From positions 1,674,001 to 1,738,000 of the forward strand of contig NZ_CP101137.1 of the NCBI RefSeq assembly GCF_028473745.1: a DNA stretch of 64,000 bases, written 5' to 3'. Below the pieces are notes generated by a model. That model searched no databases, was not told the origin of the DNA, and worked only from the letters and a program-made list of their open reading frames with translations. Numbering within the stretch: the stretch's first letter is position 1; each line of letters opens with the position of its first letter. Both the position numbers and the translations under genes were made by a program. The DNA is from Streptomyces sp. M92 (GTDB lineage Bacteria; Actinomycetota; Actinomycetes; Streptomycetales; Streptomycetaceae). Below are positions 47,722 through 56,936 of the stretch, in pieces.

Positions 47722-47775
47722 GCATGCGAAAGCGGGGTCATGTTTCACGTGAAACATGACCCCGCTTTCGCATGC
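47722..47775. terminator. parS: 54-bp perfect palindrome with parS at its centre (terminator-like)
   Basis: A perfect 27+27 bp inverted repeat, parS (47742-47755, 14/14) at the exact centre. It fills the gap between the convergent LppU-like and tRNA nucleotidyltransferase genes; its right edge touches the pcnA stop codon at 47776. Confidence 0.93.
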
Positions 47776-49245
47776 TCACCGCTCCTGCGCGGCCCACCAC
47801 TCCTTGAGCGCACCCACCGCGGCGTCGTGCTCCATCGGCCCGTTCTCCAGGCGCAGCTCCAACAGGTGCTTGTACGCCTGCCCCACCGCCGGCCCGGGAC
47901 CGATGCCGAGGATCTCCATGATCTGGTTGCCGTCCAGGTCGGGACGGATCGCGTCCAGCTCCTCCTGCTCCTGGAGCTGAGCGATCCGCTCCTCCAGCCC
48001 GTCGTAGGCACGGGAGAGCGCCGAGGCCTTGCGCTTGTTGCGGGTCGTGCAGTCCGAGCGGGTCAGCTTGTGCAGCCGGCCCAGCAGCGGGCCGGCGTCC
48101 CGGACGTACCGGCGGACCGCGGAGTCCGTCCACTCGCCGGTGCCGTAGCCGTGGAACCGCAGGTGCAGCTCGACCAGGCGCGAGACGTCCTTCACCAGCT
48201 CGTTGGAGTACTTGAGCGCGGTCATACGCTTCTTCGTCATCTTCGCCCCGACCACTTCGTGGTGGTGGAAAGAGACCCGCCCGTCCTTCTCGAAGCGGCG
48301 CGTGCGCGGCTTGCCGATGTCGTGCAGCAGGGCGGCCAGCCGGAGGGTGAGGTCGGGGCCCTCCGTCTCCAGGGCCATCGCCTGTTCCAGAACGATCAGC
48401 GTGTGGTCGTAGACGTCCTTGTGCCGGTGGTGCTCGTCCCGCTCCAGCCGCAGGGCCGGCAGCTCGGGAAGGACGTGCTCGGCCAGCCCGGTCTCCACCA
48501 GCAGGGACAGGCCCTTGCGGGGGTGGGGAGAGAGGATGAGCTTGTTCAGCTCGTCCCGGACCCGCTCGGCCGAGACGATGCCGATGCGCCCGGCCATGTC
48601 CGTCATGGCCTTCACGACCTCGGGCGCCACCTCGAAGTCGAGCTGCGCGGCGAACCGGGCGGCGCGCATCATCCGGAGCGGATCGTCCGAGAACGACTCC
48701 TCGGGCGTGCCCGGGGTGCGCAGGACTCGGGCCGCCAGGTCTTCGAGCCCGCCGTGCGGGTCGATGAACTCCTTCTCCGGCAGCGCGACGGCCATCGCGT
48801 TCACCGTGAAGTCACGGCGGACCAGATCGTCGTCGATGGAGTCGCCGTACGACACTTCCGGCTTGCGCGAGGTGCGGTCGTACGCCTCCGACCGATACGT
48901 GGTCACCTCGATCTGCCAGATCCGGTCAGCGTCTCCCACGCGTGCGGACTTCTGCGCCCCGACCGTGCCGAAGGCGATCCCGACGTCCCAGACCGCGTCC
49001 GCCCAGGGCTTCACGATCTTCAGTACGTCCTGCGGGCGCGCGTCGGTCGTGAAGTCCAGGTCATTGCCGAGCCGGCCGAGCAATGCGTCCCGGACCGAGC
49101 CACCGACCAGGGCGAGGGAGAACCCGGCCTCCTGGAAGCGGCGGGCGAGGTCGTCGGCGACAGGGGCGACCCGCAGCAGTTCACTCACCGCTCGGCGCTG
49201 CTCCTGGCTGGGGACACTGGGGCTGGCTTCGTTGGCGTTCGGCAC
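47776..49245 (-). CDS. cca: CCA tRNA nucleotidyltransferase / poly(A) polymerase-type
   Basis: 489 residues. The Pol-beta-type head (LVGGSVRDALLGRLGNDLDFTTD: G-G-S-V-R-D and the catalytic DxD, about 41-62) is followed by RRDFTVNAMA, a neck and an HD domain (LLHDIGKPRT). It adds CCA to tRNA 3' ends; the mycobacterial syntenic copy is called pcnA. GTG 49245 lacks a Shine-Dalgarno but TACCCT lies 8 nt upstream, consistent with a leaderless transcript. It is divergent from the DUF6049 gene; the spacer holds a palindromic CCTATATAGG at 49326-49335. Confidence 0.95.
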   Translation of the reverse strand: MPNANEASPSVPSQEQRRAVSELLRVAPVADDLARRFQEAGFSLALVGGSVRDALLGRLGNDLDFTTDARPQDVLKIVKPWADAVWDVGIAFGTVGAQKSARVGDADRIWQIEVTTYRSEAYDRTSRKPEVSYGDSIDDDLVRRDFTVNAMAVALPEKEFIDPHGGLEDLAARVLRTPGTPEESFSDDPLRMMRAARFAAQLDFEVAPEVVKAMTDMAGRIGIVSAERVRDELNKLILSPHPRKGLSLLVETGLAEHVLPELPALRLERDEHHRHKDVYDHTLIVLEQAMALETEGPDLTLRLAALLHDIGKPRTRRFEKDGRVSFHHHEVVGAKMTKKRMTALKYSNELVKDVSRLVELHLRFHGYGTGEWTDSAVRRYVRDAGPLLGRLHKLTRSDCTTRNKRKASALSRAYDGLEERIAQLQEQEELDAIRPDLDGNQIMEILGIGPGPAVGQAYKHLLELRLENGPMEHDAAVGALKEWWAAQER

Positions 49246-49470
49246 AACAGAAAAGGGTACGTGGCTCGCGCGGAACCCCGCGCCCCCTTTGATCGCGTAC
49301 CGAACACCCCTCATCGGCGCCCCTCCCTATATAGGCGCACATACGGGGCCACCGCGACCGGCGGCGGATCTTGTGGCGTACGTCGCGGCACTTACCCTCA
49401 GCGCGCATCGTTACCATGCGTGGACGCACATTCCGACGACCACTGACGACGACGAGGGACGGGCGAGCGC

Positions 49471-51867
49471 GTGGCCGAGGCGGCAGACTTCCAGGGGACC
49501 CGTCCCTCACCTGCCCGCCGGTGGCTACGGCGCACCACGGCACTGGTCGCGGGCGCGCCGCTGCTGGCCGGCCTGGTCCAGCTGCCCGCCGCGAGCCCGG
49601 CCCTCGCCGACGGGCAGCCCTCCGCGAAGGCCGACGGCGACGTGGGTTCCGTGGCCGTCGCCGTGGACTCACTCACCCCCTCGGCACCCACCGACGGCGA
49701 CACGGTGACCGTGTCCGGCACCGTGACCAACAACGGCAAGCAGACCGTCACCGACGCCCACGTGGGTCTGCGGCTGGGGCCCGAGATCAACACCCGCTCG
49801 TCCGTCGACGCGATCGCCAAGGACGCCGACGACCTCCAGGGGTCGATTCCTCCGGAGATCGACGACAAGTACACGGAGAAGTTCTCCAAGCTCACCCCCG
49901 GCGTCGCCGAGCACTTCAACATCTCGGTACCGGTCGACGACCTGGACCTCGGCGACGACGGCGTCTACGAATTCGCCGTCTCCCTCTCCGGGGAGACCTC
50001 CGCCCGGCCCTGGGAGCAGATTCTCGGCATCCAGCGCACCTTCCTGCCCTGGCAGCCCGACGAGGCCGGCACCAAGACGAAGACGACGGCGCTGTGGCCG
50101 CTCGTCTCCACCACGCACATGGCCGCCGAGACCGGTCCGAACGAGGAACAGACACCGGTCTTCCTCAACGACGACCTGGCCGAGGAGATCTCCCCCGGGG
50201 GACGCCTCAACCAGATGGTGACGCTCGGCAAGGACCTCGACGTCACCTGGGTCGTCGATCCCGACCTGCTGGCGTCCGTCGACGCGATGACGGGAAACTA
50301 CAGCGTCCGCGACGGGGACAAGACGGTCGCCGGCACCCACCAGGACGTGGCCAAGCAGTGGCTCGCCGACCTCCAGGACGCGGTGGCCGACGCGGAGGTG
50401 ATCTCCCTCCCCTTCGCCGACCCCGATCTGGCTTCCCTGGCCCACAACGGCACCGACGTCACCGGCTCCCTCAGCCAGCTCAAGAGCGCCACGGACGTCA
50501 TCCACAACACGGTCGATCCGATCCTGCACGTGAAGCCGAGCACCGACTTCGCGTGGCCCGTGGACGGCGCGGTCGACCGCTCCATCGTCAAGGTCGCCAC
50601 CTCGGCGGGCGCCGACAAGGTGATCGCCCGCAGCGACAGCCTCCAGGAGACCAGCGGCCTGCCGTACACGCCCTCCGCGGCCCGCCCCGTCGGCGGCGGC
50701 ACGACGGCAGTCGTCGCGGACTCCCGGCTGTCCAGGGCGTTCGAGGGCGACCTGACCGACGCCTCCGCGTCCACGCTCGCGGTCCAGCGGTTCCTCGCCC
50801 AGAGCCTTTCCCTGAACCTCCAGACCGGCAAGCAGCGCAGCATCGTCATCGCCCCGCAGCGGATGCCCTCCGGCAGCCAGGCCCGCGCGATGGCCGAGGC
50901 GCTGCGCGCGCTGCAGGACGGCACCTGGACCGAGCCCCAGAAGCTGTCGGCGGCCGCCGCGGCCAAGCCCGACCCGGACGCCAGCACGAAGGTCCCGAGT
51001 GCCTCCGCCTACCCCGCGTCCCTGCGCAGGCAGGAGCTGCCCCGGTCGGCGTTCGTGCAGATCGCGCGCACACAGGACGCGCTCGACAACTTCAAGGTCG
51101 TCCTGTCGGACCCGTCCCGGGTGGCGACCCCCTTCGGACGCGCGCTGAACAGGGAGATGTCCGCGTCCTGGCGCGGCCGGGCCGACGCGGCGAAGTCCTT
51201 CCGCACCAGGGTGAAGACCTACCTCGACGGACTGACCGGCCGGGTCAGACTGATCGACAAGTCGGAGACGAAGCTCTCCGGCCGCAGCGCCACGATCCCC
51301 GTGACGGTGCAGAACAACCTGGTGCAGGACGTCGGGCCCCTGGTCCTGCGGCTCACCTCCACCAACCCGACCCGTCTGGAGATCGACGGCGCCGCCTACG
51401 AGGAGCAGCCGATCTCCGTCTCCGGCGGCCACAGCCAGTCGGTGAAGTTCACCACGTCGGCCAACGCCAACGGCCGGGCCACGGTGGTCGCCCAGCTCTA
51501 CACGATGGACGGGCGCGCGTACGGCGACCCCGTCACCTTCGACGTGAAGGTCACCGAGATCACGGCCACCGTGATGCTCGTCATCGGCGGCGGCGTCCTG
51601 CTCCTCGTCCTGGCCGGCTTCCGCATGTACACCCAGCGCAAGAGGGCCGCCGCCCGCCACGCCGAGAAGGGCGAGGCGGGTGACGCGGAGGACACCGAGG
51701 ACGCCGAGGACGGTCCGGAGAACCCGGAAGGCCCCGGCGAGCGTCTCAGCGAGGAGTCCGACGCACGCCCCCGGGCAGGCGACCCGGAGCAGCCGAGTGA
51801 CCCGGCACCGGACACCGCAGCGGAAAACGCAGACCCGTCCGGCACGGGTGAGAGAGTGGACCGTTGA
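49471..51867 (+). CDS. DUF6049-family exported membrane protein
   Basis: 798 residues. A signal peptide (WLRRTTALVAGAPLLAGLVQ and the ALADG cleavage region, about 15-47), a large extracytoplasmic part with beta-sandwich-like ends, and a TM helix (about 697-722), then a charged, disordered cytoplasmic tail of about 75 residues. It corresponds to Rv3909 of M. tuberculosis, always upstream of murJ, and is presumed to aid cell-wall synthesis. GTG 49471 is the predicted start. Function undefined. Confidence 0.88.
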   Translation: MAEAADFQGTRPSPARRWLRRTTALVAGAPLLAGLVQLPAASPALADGQPSAKADGDVGSVAVAVDSLTPSAPTDGDTVTVSGTVTNNGKQTVTDAHVGLRLGPEINTRSSVDAIAKDADDLQGSIPPEIDDKYTEKFSKLTPGVAEHFNISVPVDDLDLGDDGVYEFAVSLSGETSARPWEQILGIQRTFLPWQPDEAGTKTKTTALWPLVSTTHMAAETGPNEEQTPVFLNDDLAEEISPGGRLNQMVTLGKDLDVTWVVDPDLLASVDAMTGNYSVRDGDKTVAGTHQDVAKQWLADLQDAVADAEVISLPFADPDLASLAHNGTDVTGSLSQLKSATDVIHNTVDPILHVKPSTDFAWPVDGAVDRSIVKVATSAGADKVIARSDSLQETSGLPYTPSAARPVGGGTTAVVADSRLSRAFEGDLTDASASTLAVQRFLAQSLSLNLQTGKQRSIVIAPQRMPSGSQARAMAEALRALQDGTWTEPQKLSAAAAAKPDPDASTKVPSASAYPASLRRQELPRSAFVQIARTQDALDNFKVVLSDPSRVATPFGRALNREMSASWRGRADAAKSFRTRVKTYLDGLTGRVRLIDKSETKLSGRSATIPVTVQNNLVQDVGPLVLRLTSTNPTRLEIDGAAYEEQPISVSGGHSQSVKFTTSANANGRATVVAQLYTMDGRAYGDPVTFDVKVTEITATVMLVIGGGVLLLVLAGFRMYTQRKRAAARHAEKGEAGDAEDTEDAEDGPENPEGPGERLSEESDARPRAGDPEQPSDPAPDTAAENADPSGTGERVDR

Positions 51868-51910
51868 GGATGTCGTGGCCGTGGGCCCGGGACGATGAGG
51901 TGGGGTAACC

Positions 51911-54307
51911 ATGAACGCGCCGTACGACGGTGACCGCGGTGGTACCGCGGACGGCTCGGGTCACCCCGAGGGTCCGCCGTCCGACCCCGGACAGACACCG
52001 CCGCAGCCGCACGCGGACATGTACCTCCAGGACGCCTACGACCAGGATCCCTACCGGGCGCACGACCTCGCCGCCCAGGACCCGGTCTCCGAGGCGCTCT
52101 ACGACCGCGCCGCGCACCCGCCACCACCGCCGGGCACACACCCGCCCCAGCAGCCGCTGTACTCCCAGCCCTCCCAGTCGCCCTACGCGCCCGACCCGCG
52201 TGTCTGGGCCCAGACACCGGCCCCTGAGCCGGAGGGCCCCACGCAGTACCTGCCGTACGGCGACGATCCGCGCACCACTCAGTTCGTCGGCGTCGACGAC
52301 CTGGTCACCCAGGCGGGCGAGCAGCGCCACGAGCCGGACGCGTTCGCCCACCTGTTCCGCGACCAGCAGCAGGGCGGCGGCCACCCCTCCTACGACGACC
52401 ACGCCTCCGTCCCCGCCCCTGCTCCGGCACCGGGGCAGTACGGCGGCGGACCCGGGCAGCAGCCGGGCCAGTACGGCTACCCCCAGGGGCACGCTCAGTA
52501 CGAGAACGCTCCGGCACCCGGGCCGTACGGCGCGCAGCCGCCGACGCACGGGCAGCAGCACGCGGCGCCCGCTCCGGGCCAGTACGCGGTGGCTCCCACC
52601 CCGGAAGCGGCCGAGGCCCCCCTCCAGGAGCCCGAGCCGGCACCCAAGCCCGCACCGGCCGCCGCGCCGAAGAAGGGCGGACGTGCGGGCGGCCTGCTGA
52701 AGTCGAGCGCCGTGATGGCGGCGGGCACGATGGTGTCGCGGCTGACCGGGTTCATCCGGTCGGCAATGATCGTCTCCGCTCTGGGCCTCGCGCTGCTGGG
52801 TGAGTCGTTCCAGATTGCCTACCAGCTACCGACGATGATCTACATCTTGACTGTCGGTGGCGGTCTCAACTCGGTGTTCGTCCCCCAGCTCGTCCGTGCC
52901 ATGAAGGAGGACGACGACGGCGGCGAGGCCTACGCCAACCGACTGCTGACCTTGGTCATGGTCGCCCTGGGACTTCTTACCGCGCTCGGCATGCTCGCGG
53001 CGCCCCTGCTGGTGCGCGCCCTGTCCAACCCAGTCGCCTCGAACGCCGCAGCCAACGAGACGGCGGTTACCTTCACCCGTTACTTCCTGCCGTCCATCTT
53101 CTTCATGGGCGTCCACGTGGTGATGGGGCAGATCCTGAACGCCCGCGGGCGGTTCGGCGCGATGATGTGGACCCCGGTCCTCAACAACATCGTCATCATC
53201 GTCACGCTCGGCATGTTCCTCTGGGTCTACGGCACCGCCGCCGACTCCGGTATGACCGTCGAGACCATCCCACCGGAGGGTGAGCGACTTCTCGGGGTCG
53301 GCATCCTCCTCGGCCTCGTCGTCCAGGCTCTGGCGATGATCCCCTATCTGCGCGAGACCGGATTCAAGCTGCGCCTGCGCTTCGACTGGAGGGGCCATGG
53401 CCTCGGCAAGGCCGCGATGCTGGCCAAGTGGACGATCCTGTTCGTCCTCGCCAACCAGGCGGGTGCCCTCGTCGTCATCCAGCTGGCAACGGCCTCGGTC
53501 ACGGACACCGACCTCGCCGGCACCGGTTACAGCGCCTACGCCAACGCCCAGCTGATCTGGGGCCTGCCGCAGGCCATCATTACCGTCTCCCTGATGGCCG
53601 CCCTGCTGCCGCGCATCTCCCGCTCGGCGGCCGAGGAAGACGGCGGTGCGGTTCGAGACGACATCTCCCAAGGTTTGCGCACGACGGCCGTCGCGATCGT
53701 GCCTGTCTCGTTCGGCTTCGTCGCACTCGGTATCCCGATGTGCACCCTGATCTTCGGCTCTTCGGGCACGGGCGCCGCCACCAACATGGGCTACATGCTG
53801 ATGGCCTTCGGCCTCGGCCTCATCCCGTACTCCGTCCAGTACGTCGTCCTGCGCGCCTTCTACGCCTACGAGGACACCAGGACGCCCTTCTACAACACCG
53901 TCATCGTGGCCGTGGTCAACGCGGTCGCCTCCGGACTCTGTTACCTCCTGCTGCCCTCGCGCTGGGCCGTCGTCGGCATGGCCGCCTCCTACGGACTGGC
54001 CTACGTGATCGGTGTCGGTGTCGCCTGGCGCCGGCTGCGCAAGCGGCTCGGCGGGGATCTCGACGGCGCCCGGGTGCTGCGGACGTACGCCCGGCTGTGC
54101 ATCGCGTCGGTGCCGGCGGCCCTGCTCAGCGGCGCGGCCTGCTACGCGATCAGCCGTGCGCTCGGCCAGGACGTCCTGGGATCGTTCGCCGCGCTGCTGG
54201 CCGGCGGTGTGCTGCTGTTCGGTGTCTTCTTCGTCGCCGCCCGCCGCATGCGCATCGAAGAGGTCAACTCGCTGGTCGGCATGGTGCGCGGACGCCTGGG
54301 ACGCTGA
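51911..54307 (+). CDS. murJ: Lipid II flippase MurJ with long disordered N-terminus
   Basis: 798 residues. The first 260 are Pro/Gln/Ala-rich cytoplasmic sequence without a fold. The flippase core of fourteen TM helices follows from about 265 (SSAVMAAGTMVSRLTGFIRS) with the central-cavity MurJ signatures. It flips lipid II to the outer leaflet. In mycobacteria MurJ is fused to a pseudokinase; here that module is the next gene (54447). ATG 51911 has GGGGTAACC upstream, 43 nt after the DUF6049 stop. Confidence 0.95.
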   Translation: MNAPYDGDRGGTADGSGHPEGPPSDPGQTPPQPHADMYLQDAYDQDPYRAHDLAAQDPVSEALYDRAAHPPPPPGTHPPQQPLYSQPSQSPYAPDPRVWAQTPAPEPEGPTQYLPYGDDPRTTQFVGVDDLVTQAGEQRHEPDAFAHLFRDQQQGGGHPSYDDHASVPAPAPAPGQYGGGPGQQPGQYGYPQGHAQYENAPAPGPYGAQPPTHGQQHAAPAPGQYAVAPTPEAAEAPLQEPEPAPKPAPAAAPKKGGRAGGLLKSSAVMAAGTMVSRLTGFIRSAMIVSALGLALLGESFQIAYQLPTMIYILTVGGGLNSVFVPQLVRAMKEDDDGGEAYANRLLTLVMVALGLLTALGMLAAPLLVRALSNPVASNAAANETAVTFTRYFLPSIFFMGVHVVMGQILNARGRFGAMMWTPVLNNIVIIVTLGMFLWVYGTAADSGMTVETIPPEGERLLGVGILLGLVVQALAMIPYLRETGFKLRLRFDWRGHGLGKAAMLAKWTILFVLANQAGALVVIQLATASVTDTDLAGTGYSAYANAQLIWGLPQAIITVSLMAALLPRISRSAAEEDGGAVRDDISQGLRTTAVAIVPVSFGFVALGIPMCTLIFGSSGTGAATNMGYMLMAFGLGLIPYSVQYVVLRAFYAYEDTRTPFYNTVIVAVVNAVASGLCYLLLPSRWAVVGMAASYGLAYVIGVGVAWRRLRKRLGGDLDGARVLRTYARLCIASVPAALLSGAACYAISRALGQDVLGSFAALLAGGVLLFGVFFVAARRMRIEEVNSLVGMVRGRLGR

Positions 54308-54446
54308 GAGCCGGGGTAGGCGCACAACTATCGTTCACCGCCGTGTGTCGTGCATAGCGGCGGACTGTGGGCACAATTGGGTTCGGCGTCGGACCGCGCG
54401 CATCGGGAGCCGGTCGGCGCGCATCGAATGGGGAGGCAGAACGACG

Positions 54447-56162
54447 GTGGCAGAACGGAGCACAGCTGCCGTCGACGTGGCAGACAACAGCGGTGACGAG
54501 CCGCTGACCGCACAGGCGGACCAGTCCACGGCCGACGGGGTGGCCAACAACCGGGAGCGGGACACGGACAGCGACGAGGCACAGGGGAGCCCGACGAGCG
54601 AGGATTCCGGCAAGACCTCGCCTCCCGAACTGCACAGCGGGCACAGACTCGCCAGACGCTACCGCCTCGAGGAGTGCGTCACCCGTCTGGACGGCTTCAG
54701 CAGTTGGCGGGCCGTCGACGAGAAGCTCCGCCGCGCCGTCGGCGTGCACGTCCTGCCTGCCGACCACGCCCGCGCCCGCTCCGTGCTGGCCGCGGCGCGC
54801 TCCTCCGCCCTGCTCGGCGACCCGCGCTTCGTCCAGGTCCTCGACGCCGTCGAGGACAACGACCTGGTGTACGTCGTCCACGAATGGCTCCCCGACGCCA
54901 CCGAGATGACCGCGCTGCTCGCCTCCGGCCCGCTGGAGGTGTACGACGCCTACCAGATGGTCAGTCAGGTCGCGGCCGCGATGGCGGCGGCCCACCGCGA
55001 GGGCCTCGCGCACCTGCGTCTGAGCCCGAACGCGGTGCTGCGGACATCGACGGGTCAGTGGCGGATCCGCGGTCTCGCCGTCAACGCCGCCCTGCGCGGC
55101 ATCAGTTCCGAGACCCCCCAGCGCACCGACACGGAGGCCATCGGGGCTCTGCTGTACGCGGCGCTCACCCAGCGCTGGCCGTACGAGACCGACGCCCACG
55201 GTCTGGCGGGTCTGCCGAAGGACATCGGGCTCATTCCGCCCGACCAGGTGCGCGCGGGTGTCCACCGCGGCCTGTCCGAGCTCACCATGCGGGCGCTCGT
55301 CAACGACGGCGCCACGGCCTCCCGCCACGAGTCCCCGTGCACCACGCCGGAGGAGCTGGTGAAGGCGATCGGCGAGATGCCCCGCATCCGCCCGCCGGAG
55401 CCCGCGTACACGGCCCCGCCCGAGTACCAGCGCACCGCCTACCAGCAAGGCGCCTACGGCCGCCCGGCACCGCGTCCCGGCGCCACCCAGCCCGTGCCGA
55501 CGCCGCCGCCACCGCTGCAGAGCCGTACCGGCAAGGCACTGAAGTGGAGCGTCTCCGCCCTGCTGATCGCAGCGCTCGGCCTGGGCAGCTGGCAGCTCGC
55601 CGACGCGCTCATGGAGCGGGGCGGCAAGGCCGACGACCAGAACCAGACCCAGACGACGGACGGCGACGACAAGAACGAGAAGCAGTCCCGTCCGGCGAAG
55701 CCGGTCGCGGTTCAGGGAGCCCAGGAGTTCGTCGTCAAGGGCGACGCGCAGCACCCGGGCGACGTCGGCAAGACCTACGACGGCGACAGCACGACCCTCT
55801 GGCGGACCAACAGCTTCTACGAGGGGCCGGTCATCGGTCCGTTCAAGCCGGGCGTCGGCATCGTCTACGACCTCGGCTCGTCCAAGGACCTGTCGACGGC
55901 GGACGTCGGCCTCTTCTACGGCGGCGACCACACGACGGTGGAGCTGTACGCCGCGGACTCCTTGCAGCCGTCGTCGATCGACGCGATGCGGAAGATCGGC
56001 ACGGTCACCACCAGCGGGACCGACGCCACCGTCAAGCTCACCAAGCCGGTGAAGACGCAGTACGTCCTCGTGTGGCTCACCGCTCTGCCCCATGCGCCGG
56101 GCGACAAGTACAGCGACCCCGGGTACAAGCAGGCCATCACCGACGTGACGTTCAAGGGCTGA
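54447..56162 (+). CDS. Pseudokinase-TM-extracellular-domain protein (mycobacterial MviN C-terminal equivalent)
   Basis: 571 residues. A disordered head (about 1-65), a protein-kinase-like domain (about 70-310), a Pro-rich linker, one TM helix (about 364-388) and a discoidin-like extracytoplasmic domain (about 410-571). The kinase lacks catalytic residues: HLRLSPNAVL replaces HRDLKPxNIL and IRGLAV stands where DFG should be, so it is a pseudokinase. In M. tuberculosis the equivalent is fused to MviN/MurJ and recruits the FHA protein FhaA after PknB phosphorylation. GTG 54447 is preceded by GGGAGG at about 10 nt. Confidence 0.85.
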   Translation: MAERSTAAVDVADNSGDEPLTAQADQSTADGVANNRERDTDSDEAQGSPTSEDSGKTSPPELHSGHRLARRYRLEECVTRLDGFSSWRAVDEKLRRAVGVHVLPADHARARSVLAAARSSALLGDPRFVQVLDAVEDNDLVYVVHEWLPDATEMTALLASGPLEVYDAYQMVSQVAAAMAAAHREGLAHLRLSPNAVLRTSTGQWRIRGLAVNAALRGISSETPQRTDTEAIGALLYAALTQRWPYETDAHGLAGLPKDIGLIPPDQVRAGVHRGLSELTMRALVNDGATASRHESPCTTPEELVKAIGEMPRIRPPEPAYTAPPEYQRTAYQQGAYGRPAPRPGATQPVPTPPPPLQSRTGKALKWSVSALLIAALGLGSWQLADALMERGGKADDQNQTQTTDGDDKNEKQSRPAKPVAVQGAQEFVVKGDAQHPGDVGKTYDGDSTTLWRTNSFYEGPVIGPFKPGVGIVYDLGSSKDLSTADVGLFYGGDHTTVELYAADSLQPSSIDAMRKIGTVTTSGTDATVKLTKPVKTQYVLVWLTALPHAPGDKYSDPGYKQAITDVTFKG

Positions 56163-56192
56163 GAGCCCGGCGGCTGAAGGGGAGGGGGTCCG

Positions 56193-56936
56193 ATGGCAGA
56201 CGGCACCGCCTATGGCGACGTCAGCGACCAGGACCTCCTCGCCCGCCACGTCGAGGGCGACCCCGACGCCTTCGGCGAACTCGTCCGCCGTCACCGCGAC
56301 CGTCTCTGGGCCGTGGCCCTGCGGACGCTGGGGGACCGCGAGGAAGCCGCCGATGCCGTCCAGGACGCCCTCGTCTCCGCCTACCGGGCCGCCCACACCT
56401 TCCGTGGCCAGGCGGCCGTCACGACCTGGCTGCACCGGATCACGGTGAACGCCTGCCTGGACCGCGCCCGCAAGGCCGCTTCCCGGAAGACCGCTCCGGT
56501 CGACGACACCGAGCGCCTGGAACAGCTCCTGGAACCGCACGAGTCGGCATCGGCCCCCGCCGAACGCAACGACCTGCACCGCCAGCTCCTGGAGGCCCTG
56601 GGCACCCTGCCCGCCGACCAGCGGGCGGCGCTCGTCCTGGTGGACATGCAGGGCTATCCCGTCGCGGAGGCCGCCCGGGTCCTGGATGTGCCGACTGGGA
56701 CGATCAAGAGCAGATGCGCGCGAGGCAGAGCCAGACTCCTGCCGCTGCTGACCCACCTGCGCCCGGACGGCAGCGGCGAGAACGCGAAGGCCGGCCAGGA
56801 CGGGAAGGCCGGCGATGAACGGAACCGGACCCGGGGGACATCCGTCCCACCGGCAGCGGGACCGCGCCGTGCGGGACCGGCGGACACAGGGCCGAGCGAT
56901 TCAGCCGCAGTGAAGGGCGGAGGTGGACGAGCGTGA
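56193..56936 (+). CDS. sigM: ECF RNA polymerase sigma factor SigM
   Basis: 247 residues. Region 2 (DAFGELVRRHRDRLWAVALRTL, about 20-41, and VQDALVSAYRAAHTFRG) and region 4 (LPADQRAALVLVDMQGYPVAEAARVLDVPTGTIKSR) are complete; the last 50 residues are a disordered tail. The place between murJ/pseudokinase and trxBA is that of M. tuberculosis sigM. GGAGGGGG lies 5 nt before the ATG. The stop overlaps the anti-sigma start by 4 nt (GTGA). Confidence 0.95.
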   Translation: MADGTAYGDVSDQDLLARHVEGDPDAFGELVRRHRDRLWAVALRTLGDREEAADAVQDALVSAYRAAHTFRGQAAVTTWLHRITVNACLDRARKAASRKTAPVDDTERLEQLLEPHESASAPAERNDLHRQLLEALGTLPADQRAALVLVDMQGYPVAEAARVLDVPTGTIKSRCARGRARLLPLLTHLRPDGSGENAKAGQDGKAGDERNRTRGTSVPPAAGPRRAGPADTGPSDSAAVKGGGGRA

